NCBI GenBank assembly: GCA_013811855.1
Contig: JACCUL010000526.1
Coordinates: forward strand, 1 to 20,687
Length of the DNA: 20,687 nt
From: Acidimicrobiia bacterium
Lineage (GTDB): Bacteria > Actinomycetota > Acidimicrobiia > Acidimicrobiales > Ilumatobacteraceae
Reading direction: 5' to 3'
Part shown: positions 1-7,932 of the stretch, one piece after another
How positions within the stretch are numbered: the first letter of the stretch is position 1
How the letters are laid out: each line of letters begins with the position of its first letter
Notes under the pieces: model-generated
Databases searched by the model: none
What the model was told of the DNA's origin: nothing
The model's input: only the letters and a program-made list of their open reading frames with translations
Position numbers and translations under genes: made by a program

Positions 1-1
1 G

Positions 2-697
2 GTGGGAGGGCTGCATCGCGAGTGGACGGGTGAGATCCTGATGGGATCGATCGCGCTGGCCCGCTCGGCCCGCGATCGACCGGTCGAGCAACGGCTGCGC
101 ATCCAGTACGTCTTCCAGAACCCGTACAGCTCGCTCAACCCGCGACGCACGATCGGCGAGTCGGCGGGCCGCCCGCTCATCGTGGCCGGCGCGTCGGCGT
201 CCGAGGCCGAGGCCGCGGTCTTCGAGATGCTCGAACGGGTCTCGCTGACCGGGGCCTATGCCGAGCGCTACCCGGACCAGCTCTCGGGCGGCGAGCGCCA
301 GCGCGTCGCCATCGCCAGGGCGCTGGTCAGCAAGCCGGAGATCCTCGTCTGCGACGAGGTGACCTCGGCCCTCGACGTGCTCGTGCAGGCGGCGATCGTG
401 GAGCTGCTGGCCGACCTCCGCCACGAGCTCGGCCTGGCGATGCTGTTCGTGACCCACAACCTGCCGCTCGTGCGCTCGATCGCCGACCGTACGGCGGTGA
501 TGGCCGACGGGCGCATCCTCGAGGTCGGCGCCACCGAGGTCGTCCTGTCGAACCCGGAGCAGGAGTACACCAAGCGCCTGTTGGCCGATACACCGGGGAT
601 CAACGACACGCACCCCGTGACGGTCGCCGAGACGCACATCGACGACGACGTCGCGTTGCACCCGCCGCCGATCGCCGTGCCCGAGCTCGACACCTGA
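2..697 (+). CDS. Oligopeptide/dipeptide ABC transporter ATP-binding protein, 3' part (DppF/OppF-like)
   Basis: This is the ATPase that powers import of peptides or similar solutes through an inner-membrane permease. The gene is cut by the left edge: the Walker A motif lies upstream, and the GTG at position 2 is only the first in-frame codon, not a supported start. Visible in order, numbered from that codon: Q-loop FQNPYSSLNP (Q39), ABC signature LSGGERQ (94-100), Walker B ILVCDE (114-119) with the D-loop SALD, and H-loop TH (151-152). The FQNPYSSLNPR block and the C-terminal EYTKRLLADTP are typical of DppF/OppF-type subunits. A valine follows the Walker B glutamate (DEVTSALD), where this subfamily usually has proline. 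The missing 5' part could also hold a second ATPase domain, since fused pairs exist. The next gene starts 5 nt after the stop, so the two are probably co-transcribed. Confidence 0.93.
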   Translation: MGGLHREWTGEILMGSIALARSARDRPVEQRLRIQYVFQNPYSSLNPRRTIGESAGRPLIVAGASASEAEAAVFEMLERVSLTGAYAERYPDQLSGGERQRVAIARALVSKPEILVCDEVTSALDVLVQAAIVELLADLRHELGLAMLFVTHNLPLVRSIADRTAVMADGRILEVGATEVVLSNPEQEYTKRLLADTPGINDTHPVTVAETHIDDDVALHPPPIAVPELDT

Positions 698-702
698 GGA
701 CC

Positions 703-1821
703 GTGCGGGGCAACGTCGCCACCGGGTTCGAGGCCGTCGGCGACGTCTTCGCGGACTGCGTGGCTGAGGACGCGCCCGGAGGGTCGTTCACGGCGTACGT
801 GGACGGGACGGTCGTCGTCGATGTCGTCGGCGGTCACGGCGCCTCGCCGGAGCAGCCGTTCCGCCACGACTCGGCCTGCATCGTGGCCTCGGGCACGAAG
901 GGCATCGTCGCCACCGCGATGCTCCAGCTGATCGAGCGCGGGTTGCTCGATCTCGCGACGCCGGTGGCGTCGTACTGGCCCGAGTTCGCAGCGGCCGGCA
1001 AGGAGTCGATCCGGGTCGCCGACGTCGTCGGCCACACGGCCGGGCTGCCCGGGATCGTCGCGCCGGTGGCCACCGAGCAGATCGCCGACCCCGAGTCGAT
1101 CGAGGCGGTGCTCGCCGCGCAGGCGCCGATCGTCGACGTGGGCCAGGCGACGTACCACGCGCTGACGTACGGGTGGCTGTGCGACGCCCTCGTGCGGCAC
1201 GTGGACGGTCGCTCGATCGGCCGGTTCGTCGACGAGGAGATCGCCGGGCCATTGGACCTCGACCTCTCGATCGGTACGCCACCGGAGCGGGCGGCGCGCG
1301 TCGTGCCGTTGCAGCGGGCGCCGAACTGGCAGCTCTCGGCCTTCCTCGGTGACGGGCCACCGGACGAACGGCTGACGTACGTCTACGGCAACCCGCCGAT
1401 CGTCGGCGCGGTGAGCGATCCCGGGATGCTCGTGCACGAGGTCGCCGGCGGGGGTGCGGTCGCCACGGCCCAAGCCATGGCGCGGCTGTACGCCTGCCTC
1501 GCCCGCGGCGGCGAGCTCGACGGCGTGCGCCTCCTGCAGCCGGAGACGATCGAGCTCGGCCGCCAGCAGCTCTCCTGCGGCGACGACCCGCTGTCGGGCC
1601 GGCTGCTGCGCTTTGGCGTCGGTTTCGAGATCGCTCCGAACCCCTCGACGCTCGGTCCGGCGCCCGACGCGTTCGGTCACAGCGGTGCGGGCGGGTCGAG
1701 CCACGGAGCATGGCCGAGCCGTCGTGTCGGCTACTCGTTCGTCACGGCGCTGATGCGCCCGGAGGACGACGACGGCCGCGCCGCCCGATTGCTCGACGCG
1801 CTCGACGGATGCCTCTCGTGA
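703..1821 (+). CDS. Serine hydrolase of the beta-lactamase class C / EstB esterase family
   Basis: A 372-residue protein with the penicillin-binding/beta-lactamase fold. The catalytic S-x-x-K is S63-G-T-K66, in the context VASGTKGIVATAML. The tyrosine motif is probably Y151-H-A-L-T-Y156, as in EstB-type esterases, and the third motif is H326-S-G in GHSGAGGS. I see no convincing signal peptide, so it is probably cytoplasmic. Family members act as esterases, D-aminopeptidases or amidases more often than as antibiotic-degrading lactamases; the substrate cannot be read from the sequence. The GTG start lies 5 nt after the ABC ATPase stop, and the end overlaps the dioxygenase start. This suggests a transport-then-hydrolyse arrangement, perhaps for a peptide or ester. 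A true secreted beta-lactamase is less likely. Confidence 0.88.
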   Translation: MRGNVATGFEAVGDVFADCVAEDAPGGSFTAYVDGTVVVDVVGGHGASPEQPFRHDSACIVASGTKGIVATAMLQLIERGLLDLATPVASYWPEFAAAGKESIRVADVVGHTAGLPGIVAPVATEQIADPESIEAVLAAQAPIVDVGQATYHALTYGWLCDALVRHVDGRSIGRFVDEEIAGPLDLDLSIGTPPERAARVVPLQRAPNWQLSAFLGDGPPDERLTYVYGNPPIVGAVSDPGMLVHEVAGGGAVATAQAMARLYACLARGGELDGVRLLQPETIELGRQQLSCGDDPLSGRLLRFGVGFEIAPNPSTLGPAPDAFGHSGAGGSSHGAWPSRRVGYSFVTALMRPEDDDGRAARLLDALDGCLS

Positions 1822-3032
1822 CGCCTGCGCTGACGCCCGACTTCGACGTCCACGCCGCTGACGTCGCCGTCGCGGCCGCGGCGACGGCGCCGGCCTGGGT
1901 CGAGGTGACGTGGGCCGGCGGTGGGTCGAGCCGCTATCACCACGTGTGGCTGCGCGACAACTGCCCGTGCCCTTTGTGTGTCCATCAGGTCACGAAGGAG
2001 CAGACCTTCGAGCTCGGGGTCGACGATGAGCCGCAGCCGGTGGGGGTGGCCGTCACCGACGGTGGGGTGGCGATCGACTGGGCCGACGGCCACCGCAGCG
2101 AGTACCACCCGGGCTGGTTGTGGACCCTCCGCTACGACCCGGCCCCGGCCGGCGAGCCGGCGCCGGTGGCGTGGGACGCGTCGACGCCCGGAATGCCGGC
2201 GACGTTCGACGGCCCGGCCGTGCTGGCCGACGACGACGCCCTCCACGACTGGCTGGTCGCGCTGCGCCACCACGGCCTGACGGTGCTGCGTGACGTGCCG
2301 CTCGACCTCGACGCCGTCGGCCGGGTGGCTGAGCGCATCGGGCCGGTGCGGGCGACCAACTTCGGCGTGCTGTGGGACGTGCGCTCCGAGCCGGAGCCGA
2401 TCACCAACGCCAACACGTCGTTCGCGCTCCCGCCGCACGTCGACCTGCCGACGCGGGAGTACCAACCCGGACTGCAGCTGCTGCACTGCATCAAGAACAC
2501 CTGCGCCGGCGGCGACGGCCGCTACCTCGACGGGTTCCGGGTCGCCGAGATCCTGCGGGACGAGGAGCCCGGGCACTTCGAGGTGCTGACGACAGTCCCG
2601 TGCCAATGGGCCAACCGCTCCAAGGTGACCGACCACAGGTGGTCCGCGCCGGCGATCGGTCTCGACCACGCCGGGCAGGTGCGCGAGATCCGCATGGGCA
2701 ACTGGCTGCGCGGCCCCCTCGCCGTCGAGTTCGACCGCGTGGAGGTGGTGTACGCGGCGACCCGGGCCATGGCCGCCGTCGCCCGGCGCGAGGGGATGGC
2801 GATCCGCCTGCCGCTGCGGCCCGGTGACCTGGTGGCCTTCGACAACCGCCGCATCCTCCACGGCCGCGATGCCTTCGACCCCGACGGCGGCGGCACCCGC
2901 CTGCTGCGCGGCTGCTACGGCGAGCGCGACGAGCTCCGCAGCCGCCTCAGGATCCTCGACCGCGAACGCCGGCGCGCCTCGACGCCGATGTTTGTGTCAC
3001 CGCACGTCGCCGAATCCGGGCGCGTGCGGTGA
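1809..3032 (+). CDS. Gamma-butyrobetaine dioxygenase-like Fe(II)/2-oxoglutarate oxygenase
   Basis: A 407-residue two-domain enzyme. The N-terminal GBBH-like domain carries WLRDNCPCPLC with C52, C54 and C57 as probable zinc ligands. The C-terminal TauD-type domain carries the iron-binding facial triad H210-x-D212 (PPHVDLP) and H351 (RRILHGRDAF). Length and order match gamma-butyrobetaine hydroxylase and trimethyllysine dioxygenase, the hydroxylases of carnitine synthesis. Bacterial relatives may instead oxidise other betaines. ATG 1809 overlaps the previous gene by 13 nt; GTG 1818, inside GTGA shared with the upstream stop, is an equally plausible start and would remove three residues. The last 14 or so codons lie inside a perfect inverted repeat that also ends the gene opposite. 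Function of the family is established; the exact substrate is inferred. Confidence 0.9.
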   Translation: MPLVTPALTPDFDVHAADVAVAAAATAPAWVEVTWAGGGSSRYHHVWLRDNCPCPLCVHQVTKEQTFELGVDDEPQPVGVAVTDGGVAIDWADGHRSEYHPGWLWTLRYDPAPAGEPAPVAWDASTPGMPATFDGPAVLADDDALHDWLVALRHHGLTVLRDVPLDLDAVGRVAERIGPVRATNFGVLWDVRSEPEPITNANTSFALPPHVDLPTREYQPGLQLLHCIKNTCAGGDGRYLDGFRVAEILRDEEPGHFEVLTTVPCQWANRSKVTDHRWSAPAIGLDHAGQVREIRMGNWLRGPLAVEFDRVEVVYAATRAMAAVARREGMAIRLPLRPGDLVAFDNRRILHGRDAFDPDGGGTRLLRGCYGERDELRSRLRILDRERRRASTPMFVSPHVAESGRVR

Positions 3033-3039
3033 CACAAAC
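2990..3039. terminator. Perfect 17-bp inverted repeat between convergent genes, probable bidirectional terminator
   Basis: The left arm GTTTGTGTCACCGCACG (2990-3006) is exactly complementary to the right arm at 3023-3039, with a 16-nt loop. It covers the last codons of the dioxygenase gene (stop 3030-3032) and ends 5 nt from the stop codon of the opposing acyl-CoA dehydrogenase gene. The symmetry would work in both directions. There is no T-tract after the stem, so it is not a canonical intrinsic terminator; a terminator role is inferred from position. Confidence 0.65.
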
Positions 3040-3044
3040 GCTGG

Positions 3045-4262
3045 TTACGGGCGGAACGACGGGTCGTACTTGCGCAGCTCGCGGCGGGCGATGGTCATCT
3101 TGTGGACCTCGTCGGGGCCGTCAGCCAGGCGGAGGGTGCGCAGGTGGGCATACATCGACGCCAGCGGGAAGTCGTCGCACACGCCGCCGGCGCCGTGCAC
3201 CTGGATGGCCCGGTCGACGATGCGCAGCGCCACGTTCGGCGCCGCCACCTTGATCGCCGAGATCTCGACGGCGGCGGCCTTGTTGCCGACGGTGTCCATC
3301 ATCCACGCCGTCTTGAACGTGAGCAGCCGGACCATCTCCAGATCGATGCGGGCCTCGGCGATCCAGTCCATGATGTTGGACCGCTCGGCGACCCGGCGGC
3401 CGAACGTCGTGCGCGACAGCGCCCGCGTACACAGCAGCTCCAACGCCCGTTCGGCCGCACCGATGACGCGCATGCAGTGGTGGATTCGTCCCGGCCCGAG
3501 GCGGGCCTGCGAGATGGCGAAGCCGTCGCCCTCGCCGGCGATCAGGTTGGAGGCCGGCACCCGGCAGTCGGTGAACGCCAGCTCGACGTGGCCCTCTTGG
3601 TCCATGTAGCCGAACACGGGGAGCGGCCGGACGACGTGCAGTCCCGGCGTGTCCTTGGGCACGAGGATCTGGCTCTGCTGGCGGTGGGGCGGCGAGTCGG
3701 GGTCGGACTTGCCCATCACGATGAAGATCTCGCAGTGCGGGTGCATGGCGCCCGAGATCCACCACTTGCGTCCGTTGAGCACGTAGTCGTCGCCGTCGCG
3801 CTCGATGCGCAGCGAGATGTTGGTGGCGTCGGACGACGCCACGTCGGGCTCGGTCATGGCGAACGCCGATCGCATCGTCCCGTCGAGCAGCGGGCGCAGC
3901 CATGCGTCCTGCTGCTCGGGGGTGCCGAACATCGTCAGGACCTCCATGTTCCCGGTGTCCGGGGCCGAGCAGTTGCAGGCCTCGCTGGCGATGGGGCTGC
4001 GGCCGAGGATCTCGGCCAACGGCGCGTACTCGGCGTTCGTCAGCCCCGGTCCCCATTCCGGGTGCGGCTGGAACAGGTTCCACAAGCCGGCGGCGCGGGC
4101 GGCGTCCTTCATGTCCTCCATCACCGCCGGGTGGTGGTGGGCGTCGCCGCGATCGGCGATCTGCTCCTCGTACACCGACTCGTTCGGGTAGACGTGCTCG
4201 TCCATGAACGCCAGCAGCCGTTGGCGGTACTCCTCGCATCGGTCGGTGAAGGCGAACTCCAT
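3045..4262 (-). CDS. Acyl-CoA dehydrogenase, ACAD10/11-like
   Basis: A 405-residue FAD flavoenzyme that would introduce the first double bond into an acyl-CoA in beta-oxidation, passing electrons to ETF. Signatures seen: SAFAMTEPDVASSD, the flavin/substrate region; LNGRKWWISGA; the C-terminal helical domain with RTTFGRRVAERSNI; and LADGPDEVHK near the end, a hallmark of the ACAD10/11 branch and bacterial FadE-type relatives. Where medium-chain enzymes have the catalytic Glu in an EYP context, this protein has DDFPL, so the base is either an Asp or sits elsewhere, as in ACAD10/11-like proteins. It lies 40 nt downstream of rsgA on the same strand but has its own promoter-like box (TACGGT, 8 nt before the ATG). 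Substrate chain length is unknown. Confidence 0.93.
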   Translation of the reverse strand: MEFAFTDRCEEYRQRLLAFMDEHVYPNESVYEEQIADRGDAHHHPAVMEDMKDAARAAGLWNLFQPHPEWGPGLTNAEYAPLAEILGRSPIASEACNCSAPDTGNMEVLTMFGTPEQQDAWLRPLLDGTMRSAFAMTEPDVASSDATNISLRIERDGDDYVLNGRKWWISGAMHPHCEIFIVMGKSDPDSPPHRQQSQILVPKDTPGLHVVRPLPVFGYMDQEGHVELAFTDCRVPASNLIAGEGDGFAISQARLGPGRIHHCMRVIGAAERALELLCTRALSRTTFGRRVAERSNIMDWIAEARIDLEMVRLLTFKTAWMMDTVGNKAAAVEISAIKVAAPNVALRIVDRAIQVHGAGGVCDDFPLASMYAHLRTLRLADGPDEVHKMTIARRELRKYDPSFRP

Positions 4263-4270
4263 GGCCGCCG

Positions 4271-4276
4271 ACCGTA
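4271..4276 (-). promoter_or_regulatory. -10-like box of the acyl-CoA dehydrogenase gene
   Basis: On the minus strand the hexamer reads TACGGT (TANNNT) and ends 8 nt before the ATG at 4262. This spacing would start the transcript at or next to the initiation codon. No clear -35 box is seen. Confidence 0.4.
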
Positions 4277-4302
4277 CCGAACAGGCCGGCCGACCGGTCG
4301 CT

Positions 4303-5343
4303 TCAGTCGTCGTCGGCCGCGGTGGGCCCCGGTCGGCCGCCCCGCCTTCGGTCGGCGAGGCGGTCCTTGGTCCGCTGCTCCCCCTCGAGTGCGGCCTCCT
4401 CGGCGACGAGGCGTTCCAGGCTGGTCCACCGGTCCGGGTCGAGCGAGCCGTCGTCGATGGCCGCCCGCACCGCGCAGCCGGGTTCCCGGTCGTGCCTGCA
4501 GTCCCGGAACCGGCAGTGGTCCATCAGCTCGAACACGTCGGCGAAGGCCCGCTCGATGCCGGAGCCGGAGAACCACAGGCTGAGCGTTCGCACGCCGGGG
4601 GTGTCGACCAACCACCCGCCGCCGGGGAGCTCCAGCAGCTCGGCGGCGACGGTCGTGTGGCGGCCGCGCTGGTCGCCGGAGCGCACCTCCGTCGTCGCCT
4701 GCACCTGCGCGCCGAGGAGCTCGTTGACGAGCGTCGACTTGCCGACGCCACTGGCCCCGAGGAAGACCAGCGTCCGTCCTCCGGCGGCGAAGGCGCGGAG
4801 CTCGTCGATGCCCTGACGGGCACGACCGCTGGTGACGACGACGGGGACGGCGTCGGCCACCTCGACGAGCTCGCGGCGGGCGGGTTCCGGATCGTCGACG
4901 AGATCGGCCTTGGTGAGCACGACGACCGGGTCGGCCCCGCTGTCGTAGGCCAGCACGAGCTCGCGCTCCAAGCGGCGCTGGTTGGGCTCGAGTGCCAGCG
5001 AATGGGTCAGGAAGACGACGTCGATGTTGGCGGCGACGGTGTCCGACTCGGCCCGCGACCCCTCGAACGACGCCCGCCGCACGAACGCCGAGTGGCGCGG
5101 CAGCACGTGCTCCACCCGCTCCTCGTCGGCCGACGGCACGACCCAGTCCCCGACCGCCACGTCGGCGCCGATGTTGCGCACCCGCCGCACCGCGAACGGG
5201 TCCTCGGTGACGTCGCTCAGCGACAGCACGGTGCTCCACCCGCGATCGACCCGCGACACCCGGCCCGGCTCGCCCGGCGCGCCGAGCTCGTTCCATGACG
5301 CGTCGAAGCCGGCGTCCCAGCCCAAGCGGTCCATCGCGCGCAC
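4303..5343 (-). CDS. rsgA: Ribosome small subunit-dependent GTPase A
   Basis: A circularly permuted GTPase that checks late maturation of the 30S ribosomal subunit. The G motifs run in the permuted order G4-G1-G3: TKAD (144-147), the P-loop GASGVGKST (196-204), the switch I candidate RGRHTT (226-231) and DTPG (247-250). An N-terminal OB-fold-like stretch precedes them. The C-terminal zinc site is complete in the family spacing: C277-x4-C282-x-H284-x5-C290. The 346-residue length is normal. The start is GTG 5343, with a possible ATG three codons in; GTG is favoured because a TACCGT -10 box ends 6 nt upstream, implying a leaderless message. The predicted promoter lies inside a strong palindrome. 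Confidence 0.95.
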   Translation of the reverse strand: MRAMDRLGWDAGFDASWNELGAPGEPGRVSRVDRGWSTVLSLSDVTEDPFAVRRVRNIGADVAVGDWVVPSADEERVEHVLPRHSAFVRRASFEGSRAESDTVAANIDVVFLTHSLALEPNQRRLERELVLAYDSGADPVVVLTKADLVDDPEPARRELVEVADAVPVVVTSGRARQGIDELRAFAAGGRTLVFLGASGVGKSTLVNELLGAQVQATTEVRSGDQRGRHTTVAAELLELPGGGWLVDTPGVRTLSLWFSGSGIERAFADVFELMDHCRFRDCRHDREPGCAVRAAIDDGSLDPDRWTSLERLVAEEAALEGEQRTKDRLADRRRGGRPGPTAADDD

Positions 5344-5349
5344 CGGCCC

Positions 5350-5355
5350 ACGGTA
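5350..5355 (-). promoter_or_regulatory. -10-like box of rsgA
   Basis: TACCGT on the minus strand ends 6 nt before the GTG start at 5343, so transcription would begin at the start codon. Five of its six bases belong to the palindrome at 5351-5379. Confidence 0.45.
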
Positions 5356-5379
5356 GGCGCCGGCCGCCGGCGCCTACCG
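5351..5379. promoter_or_regulatory. 29-bp near-perfect palindrome over the rsgA promoter, candidate operator
   Basis: The arm CGGTAGGCGCCGGC (5351-5364) is exactly complementary to 5366-5379, with one central base. It covers the predicted -10 box of rsgA and extends towards its -35 region, inside the 134-bp gap between rsgA and the divergent transporter gene. The position suits a dimeric repressor, although a GC-rich cruciform with no protein ligand cannot be excluded. Confidence 0.5.
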
Positions 5380-5463
5380 GTCGGATCATCGACCGCGCAA
5401 GCTGTGACCGATGTCCCCCGACTGGTGGGGCCAACACCTGTGACTCCGGCCCCGACGGTGCCG

Positions 5464-5469
5464 TAGCTT
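5464..5469 (+). promoter_or_regulatory. -10-like box of the MMPL transporter gene
   Basis: TAGCTT ends 8 nt before the ATG at 5478. A weak -35-like GTGACT lies at 5440-5445, 18 nt upstream of the hexamer. This would give a leaderless or nearly leaderless transcript and supports the ATG at 5478. Confidence 0.4.
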
Positions 5470-5477
5470 CGGGCGTC

Positions 5478-7886
5478 ATGTTGGCCCGTCTCGCCCGTGT
5501 GTCCGTCCGCCACCATTGGATCGTCATCGGCGCCTGGTTGGCGCTGCTCGTCGTCGCCAACGGCGTGGCGAGCGGGATCGGCCCGGACTACCGCACCAGC
5601 TTCACGCTCCCGGACACCGAGTCCCAGGAGGTGCTCGACACGCTCCTCGAAGCGGATCCGAACCAGACGTTCTCGGCCCAGATCGTCGCCGAGGCGCCCC
5701 AGGGCGTCGACGACCCCGCCGTGCGCGCCGACTTGGAGAACGTGTTCGCCCACGCCGTCGCCGCCGGCATTCCCAGCGAGGGCGGGGCGGGCTCCGACGG
5801 CGACGATCCCTGTGCGGGGATCGACGTCAACCGCCAGGGCGACAGTCAGATCACGCTGACCAGCCCGTACGACAACCCGCAGCTGATCAGCCAGGACGGC
5901 ACCATCGCCTTCGCCCAGCTCGACGTCCGCGACATCGGGTTCGTCGAACTGCAGTCCCTGGGCACGGACATCGAGGATTGCGCCGACACCCTCGTCACGG
6001 TCGACAACCTCACCGTCGAGTACGGAGGCGACCTCTTCGGCGAGTTCGAGCTGCCCGAGAGCGAGGTCTACGGCATCATCGCCGCCGTCATCATCCTCGT
6101 CGTCGCCTTCGGATCGATCCTCGCCATGGGTCTCCCGATCGGCGTCGCCCTGCTCGGTCTCGGCGTGGCGTTCGCGCTCGTCTCGCTCGGCAGCCACATC
6201 GTGCAGATCCCCGACTTCGCCTCGTCGATGGTGGCGATGATCGGCCTCGGCGTCGGCATCGACTACGCGCTGTTCATCGTCACCAGGTACAGGGAGGCCC
6301 TTCACGCCGGCGCGGAGGTGGAGGACGCCATCGTCGACGCCATGGATACGAGCGGCCGGGCCGTGCTGTTCGCCGGCATCACCGTCGTGATCTCGCTGAT
6401 GGGCCTGTTCCTCATCGGGCTGCAGTTCGTTCAGGGCATGGCCTTGGCGTCGGTTTCCGGCGTCGTGATGATGATCCTCGGGTCGCTCACGCTGCTCCCC
6501 GCGCTGCTCAGCCTCGTCGGGCGCCGCATCGACAACACCACGAGGGCGGCGATGATCGCGCTCGCGCTGGTCGTCGTCGGCACGTTCGTCGCTGTCACCG
6601 CCAAGCAGTGGGCGCTGATCGGCGCCGCCGTGGTCGCCGCCGTCGCCGTGCTCGTGATCAGCATCTTCGTCAGGTCGCTGCGCAAGCTCGTCCCCCATCG
6701 TGCCGAGCGTCCCAAGGAGCAGCGCTTCTGGTACCGGTGGAGCCGGTTGATCCAGCACCGGCCGTGGCAGAGCGCGCTCGCCGCCGTGACCGTGCTCGTG
6801 CTGTTTGCCCTGCCGCTGTTGTCGATCCGGCTCGGCTTCGGTGACTACGGCAACCTGCCGGAGGACAAGACCGTCCGCCGCGCCTACGACATGCTGGCCG
6901 AGGGGTTCGGCCCCGGCGCCAACGGACCGCTGATCATCGTCGTCCAGGGCGATGCGGCCCAGGATGCCGATGCCTTCTACGCCTTCGCCGACGACCTCCG
7001 TGGGATTGGTCCCGAGGGCAACGTGGCCCGTGTCGGCACCGCGCCACCGGAAGCGTTCGAGCCGGCGTCGTTCCAGGTGATCAGGCTCGAGCCCGGCACG
7101 GCGCCGCAGGATGCCGAGACCGCGGACCTCGTCAACTCGCTCCGCGACGACGTGATCCCCCAGTCCGGCGTCGACGCCAAGATCGGCGGACTGACGGCGT
7201 CGTCGACGGACTTCGCGTCCTACATGGGCGACCGCATGCCGCTGCTGTTCGGCGTCGTGCTGGCACTCAGCTTCCTGCTGTTGATGGCAGTGTTCCGGAG
7301 CATCCTCGTGCCGCTCAAGGCGGTGATCATGAACCTGCTGTCGATCGGTGCCGCCTACGGCATCCTCGTCGCCATCTTCCAGTGGGGATGGGGCATGGAG
7401 CTGATCGGCGTCGACAAGGCCGGCCCGGTCGAGGCGTGGGTGCCGATGTTCCTCTTCGCCATCGTGTTCGGCCTGTCCATGGACTACGAGGTGTTCCTCC
7501 TCTCGCGCATCAAGGAGGAATACGACCGCACCCGCGACAACGCCACCGCCGTCGCCGACGGCCTGGCGGCGACGGCGCGGGTGATCACTGCGGCGGCGTT
7601 GATCATGTTCTGCGTGTTCGCCGCGTTCGCGCTGGGCGACGATCGCCAGCTCAAGCTGTTCGGTCTCGGCCTGGCCGTCGCCGTCCTGATCGACGCCACG
7701 ATCGTCCGCATGGTCCTCGTGCCGGCGACGATGGAGCTGCTCGGCGATCGCAACTGGTGGATCCCGAAGTGGCTGGATCGGCTGCTGCCGCGCATCCACG
7801 TCGAGGGCACCCGCCACATCGCCGCCGAACCGGCTTCGGCGGCGCTGGAGCCCGACCGCCCGAAGGAGCCGGTCGCGGGGACCTGA
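5478..7886 (+). CDS. MMPL/RND-family transporter
   Basis: An 802-residue integral membrane protein of the MMPL branch of the RND superfamily, proton-driven exporters of lipids, hopanoid-like compounds or drugs. It has the two-fold architecture: a membrane helix near residues 12-30, an external loop, a helix bundle, a middle hydrophilic segment, then a second helix (around 425-445), external loop and bundle. Both halves keep the Asp-Tyr pair of the proton relay: GVGIDYALF (D262) and GLSMDYEVF (D669). Between the sixth helix and the second half there is an additional hydrophobic hairpin (about residues 357-402) that ordinary MMPL proteins do not obviously have. ATG 5478 is chosen because membrane-protein sequence and a TAGCTT -10 box begin just there; longer in-frame extensions upstream look noncoding. 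Substrate unknown. Confidence 0.92.
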   Translation: MLARLARVSVRHHWIVIGAWLALLVVANGVASGIGPDYRTSFTLPDTESQEVLDTLLEADPNQTFSAQIVAEAPQGVDDPAVRADLENVFAHAVAAGIPSEGGAGSDGDDPCAGIDVNRQGDSQITLTSPYDNPQLISQDGTIAFAQLDVRDIGFVELQSLGTDIEDCADTLVTVDNLTVEYGGDLFGEFELPESEVYGIIAAVIILVVAFGSILAMGLPIGVALLGLGVAFALVSLGSHIVQIPDFASSMVAMIGLGVGIDYALFIVTRYREALHAGAEVEDAIVDAMDTSGRAVLFAGITVVISLMGLFLIGLQFVQGMALASVSGVVMMILGSLTLLPALLSLVGRRIDNTTRAAMIALALVVVGTFVAVTAKQWALIGAAVVAAVAVLVISIFVRSLRKLVPHRAERPKEQRFWYRWSRLIQHRPWQSALAAVTVLVLFALPLLSIRLGFGDYGNLPEDKTVRRAYDMLAEGFGPGANGPLIIVVQGDAAQDADAFYAFADDLRGIGPEGNVARVGTAPPEAFEPASFQVIRLEPGTAPQDAETADLVNSLRDDVIPQSGVDAKIGGLTASSTDFASYMGDRMPLLFGVVLALSFLLLMAVFRSILVPLKAVIMNLLSIGAAYGILVAIFQWGWGMELIGVDKAGPVEAWVPMFLFAIVFGLSMDYEVFLLSRIKEEYDRTRDNATAVADGLAATARVITAAALIMFCVFAAFALGDDRQLKLFGLGLAVAVLIDATIVRMVLVPATMELLGDRNWWIPKWLDRLLPRIHVEGTRHIAAEPASAALEPDRPKEPVAGT

Positions 7887-7920
7887 ACCGGGCGAACGCC
7901 CGCCTCCGGTCCTCGCCCGC

Positions 7921-7926
7921 CATACT
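7921..7926 (+). promoter_or_regulatory. -10-like box of topA
   Basis: CATACT, four matches to TATAAT, ends 6 nt before the topA ATG, and no Shine-Dalgarno sequence is visible. This predicts a leaderless topA transcript. Confidence 0.4.
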
Positions 7927-7932
7927 CACGCG

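Noticed and set aside
703..1821. The serine hydrolase as an antibiotic-resistance beta-lactamase
   Set aside because: No signal peptide is evident and the tyrosine motif is esterase-like. Resistance cannot be inferred from the fold.
5217..7817. A long minus-strand open frame opposite the MMPL gene
   Set aside because: Its Asp/His/Arg-rich composition is typical of the antisense of a high-GC gene, while the plus-strand protein has clear transporter motifs.
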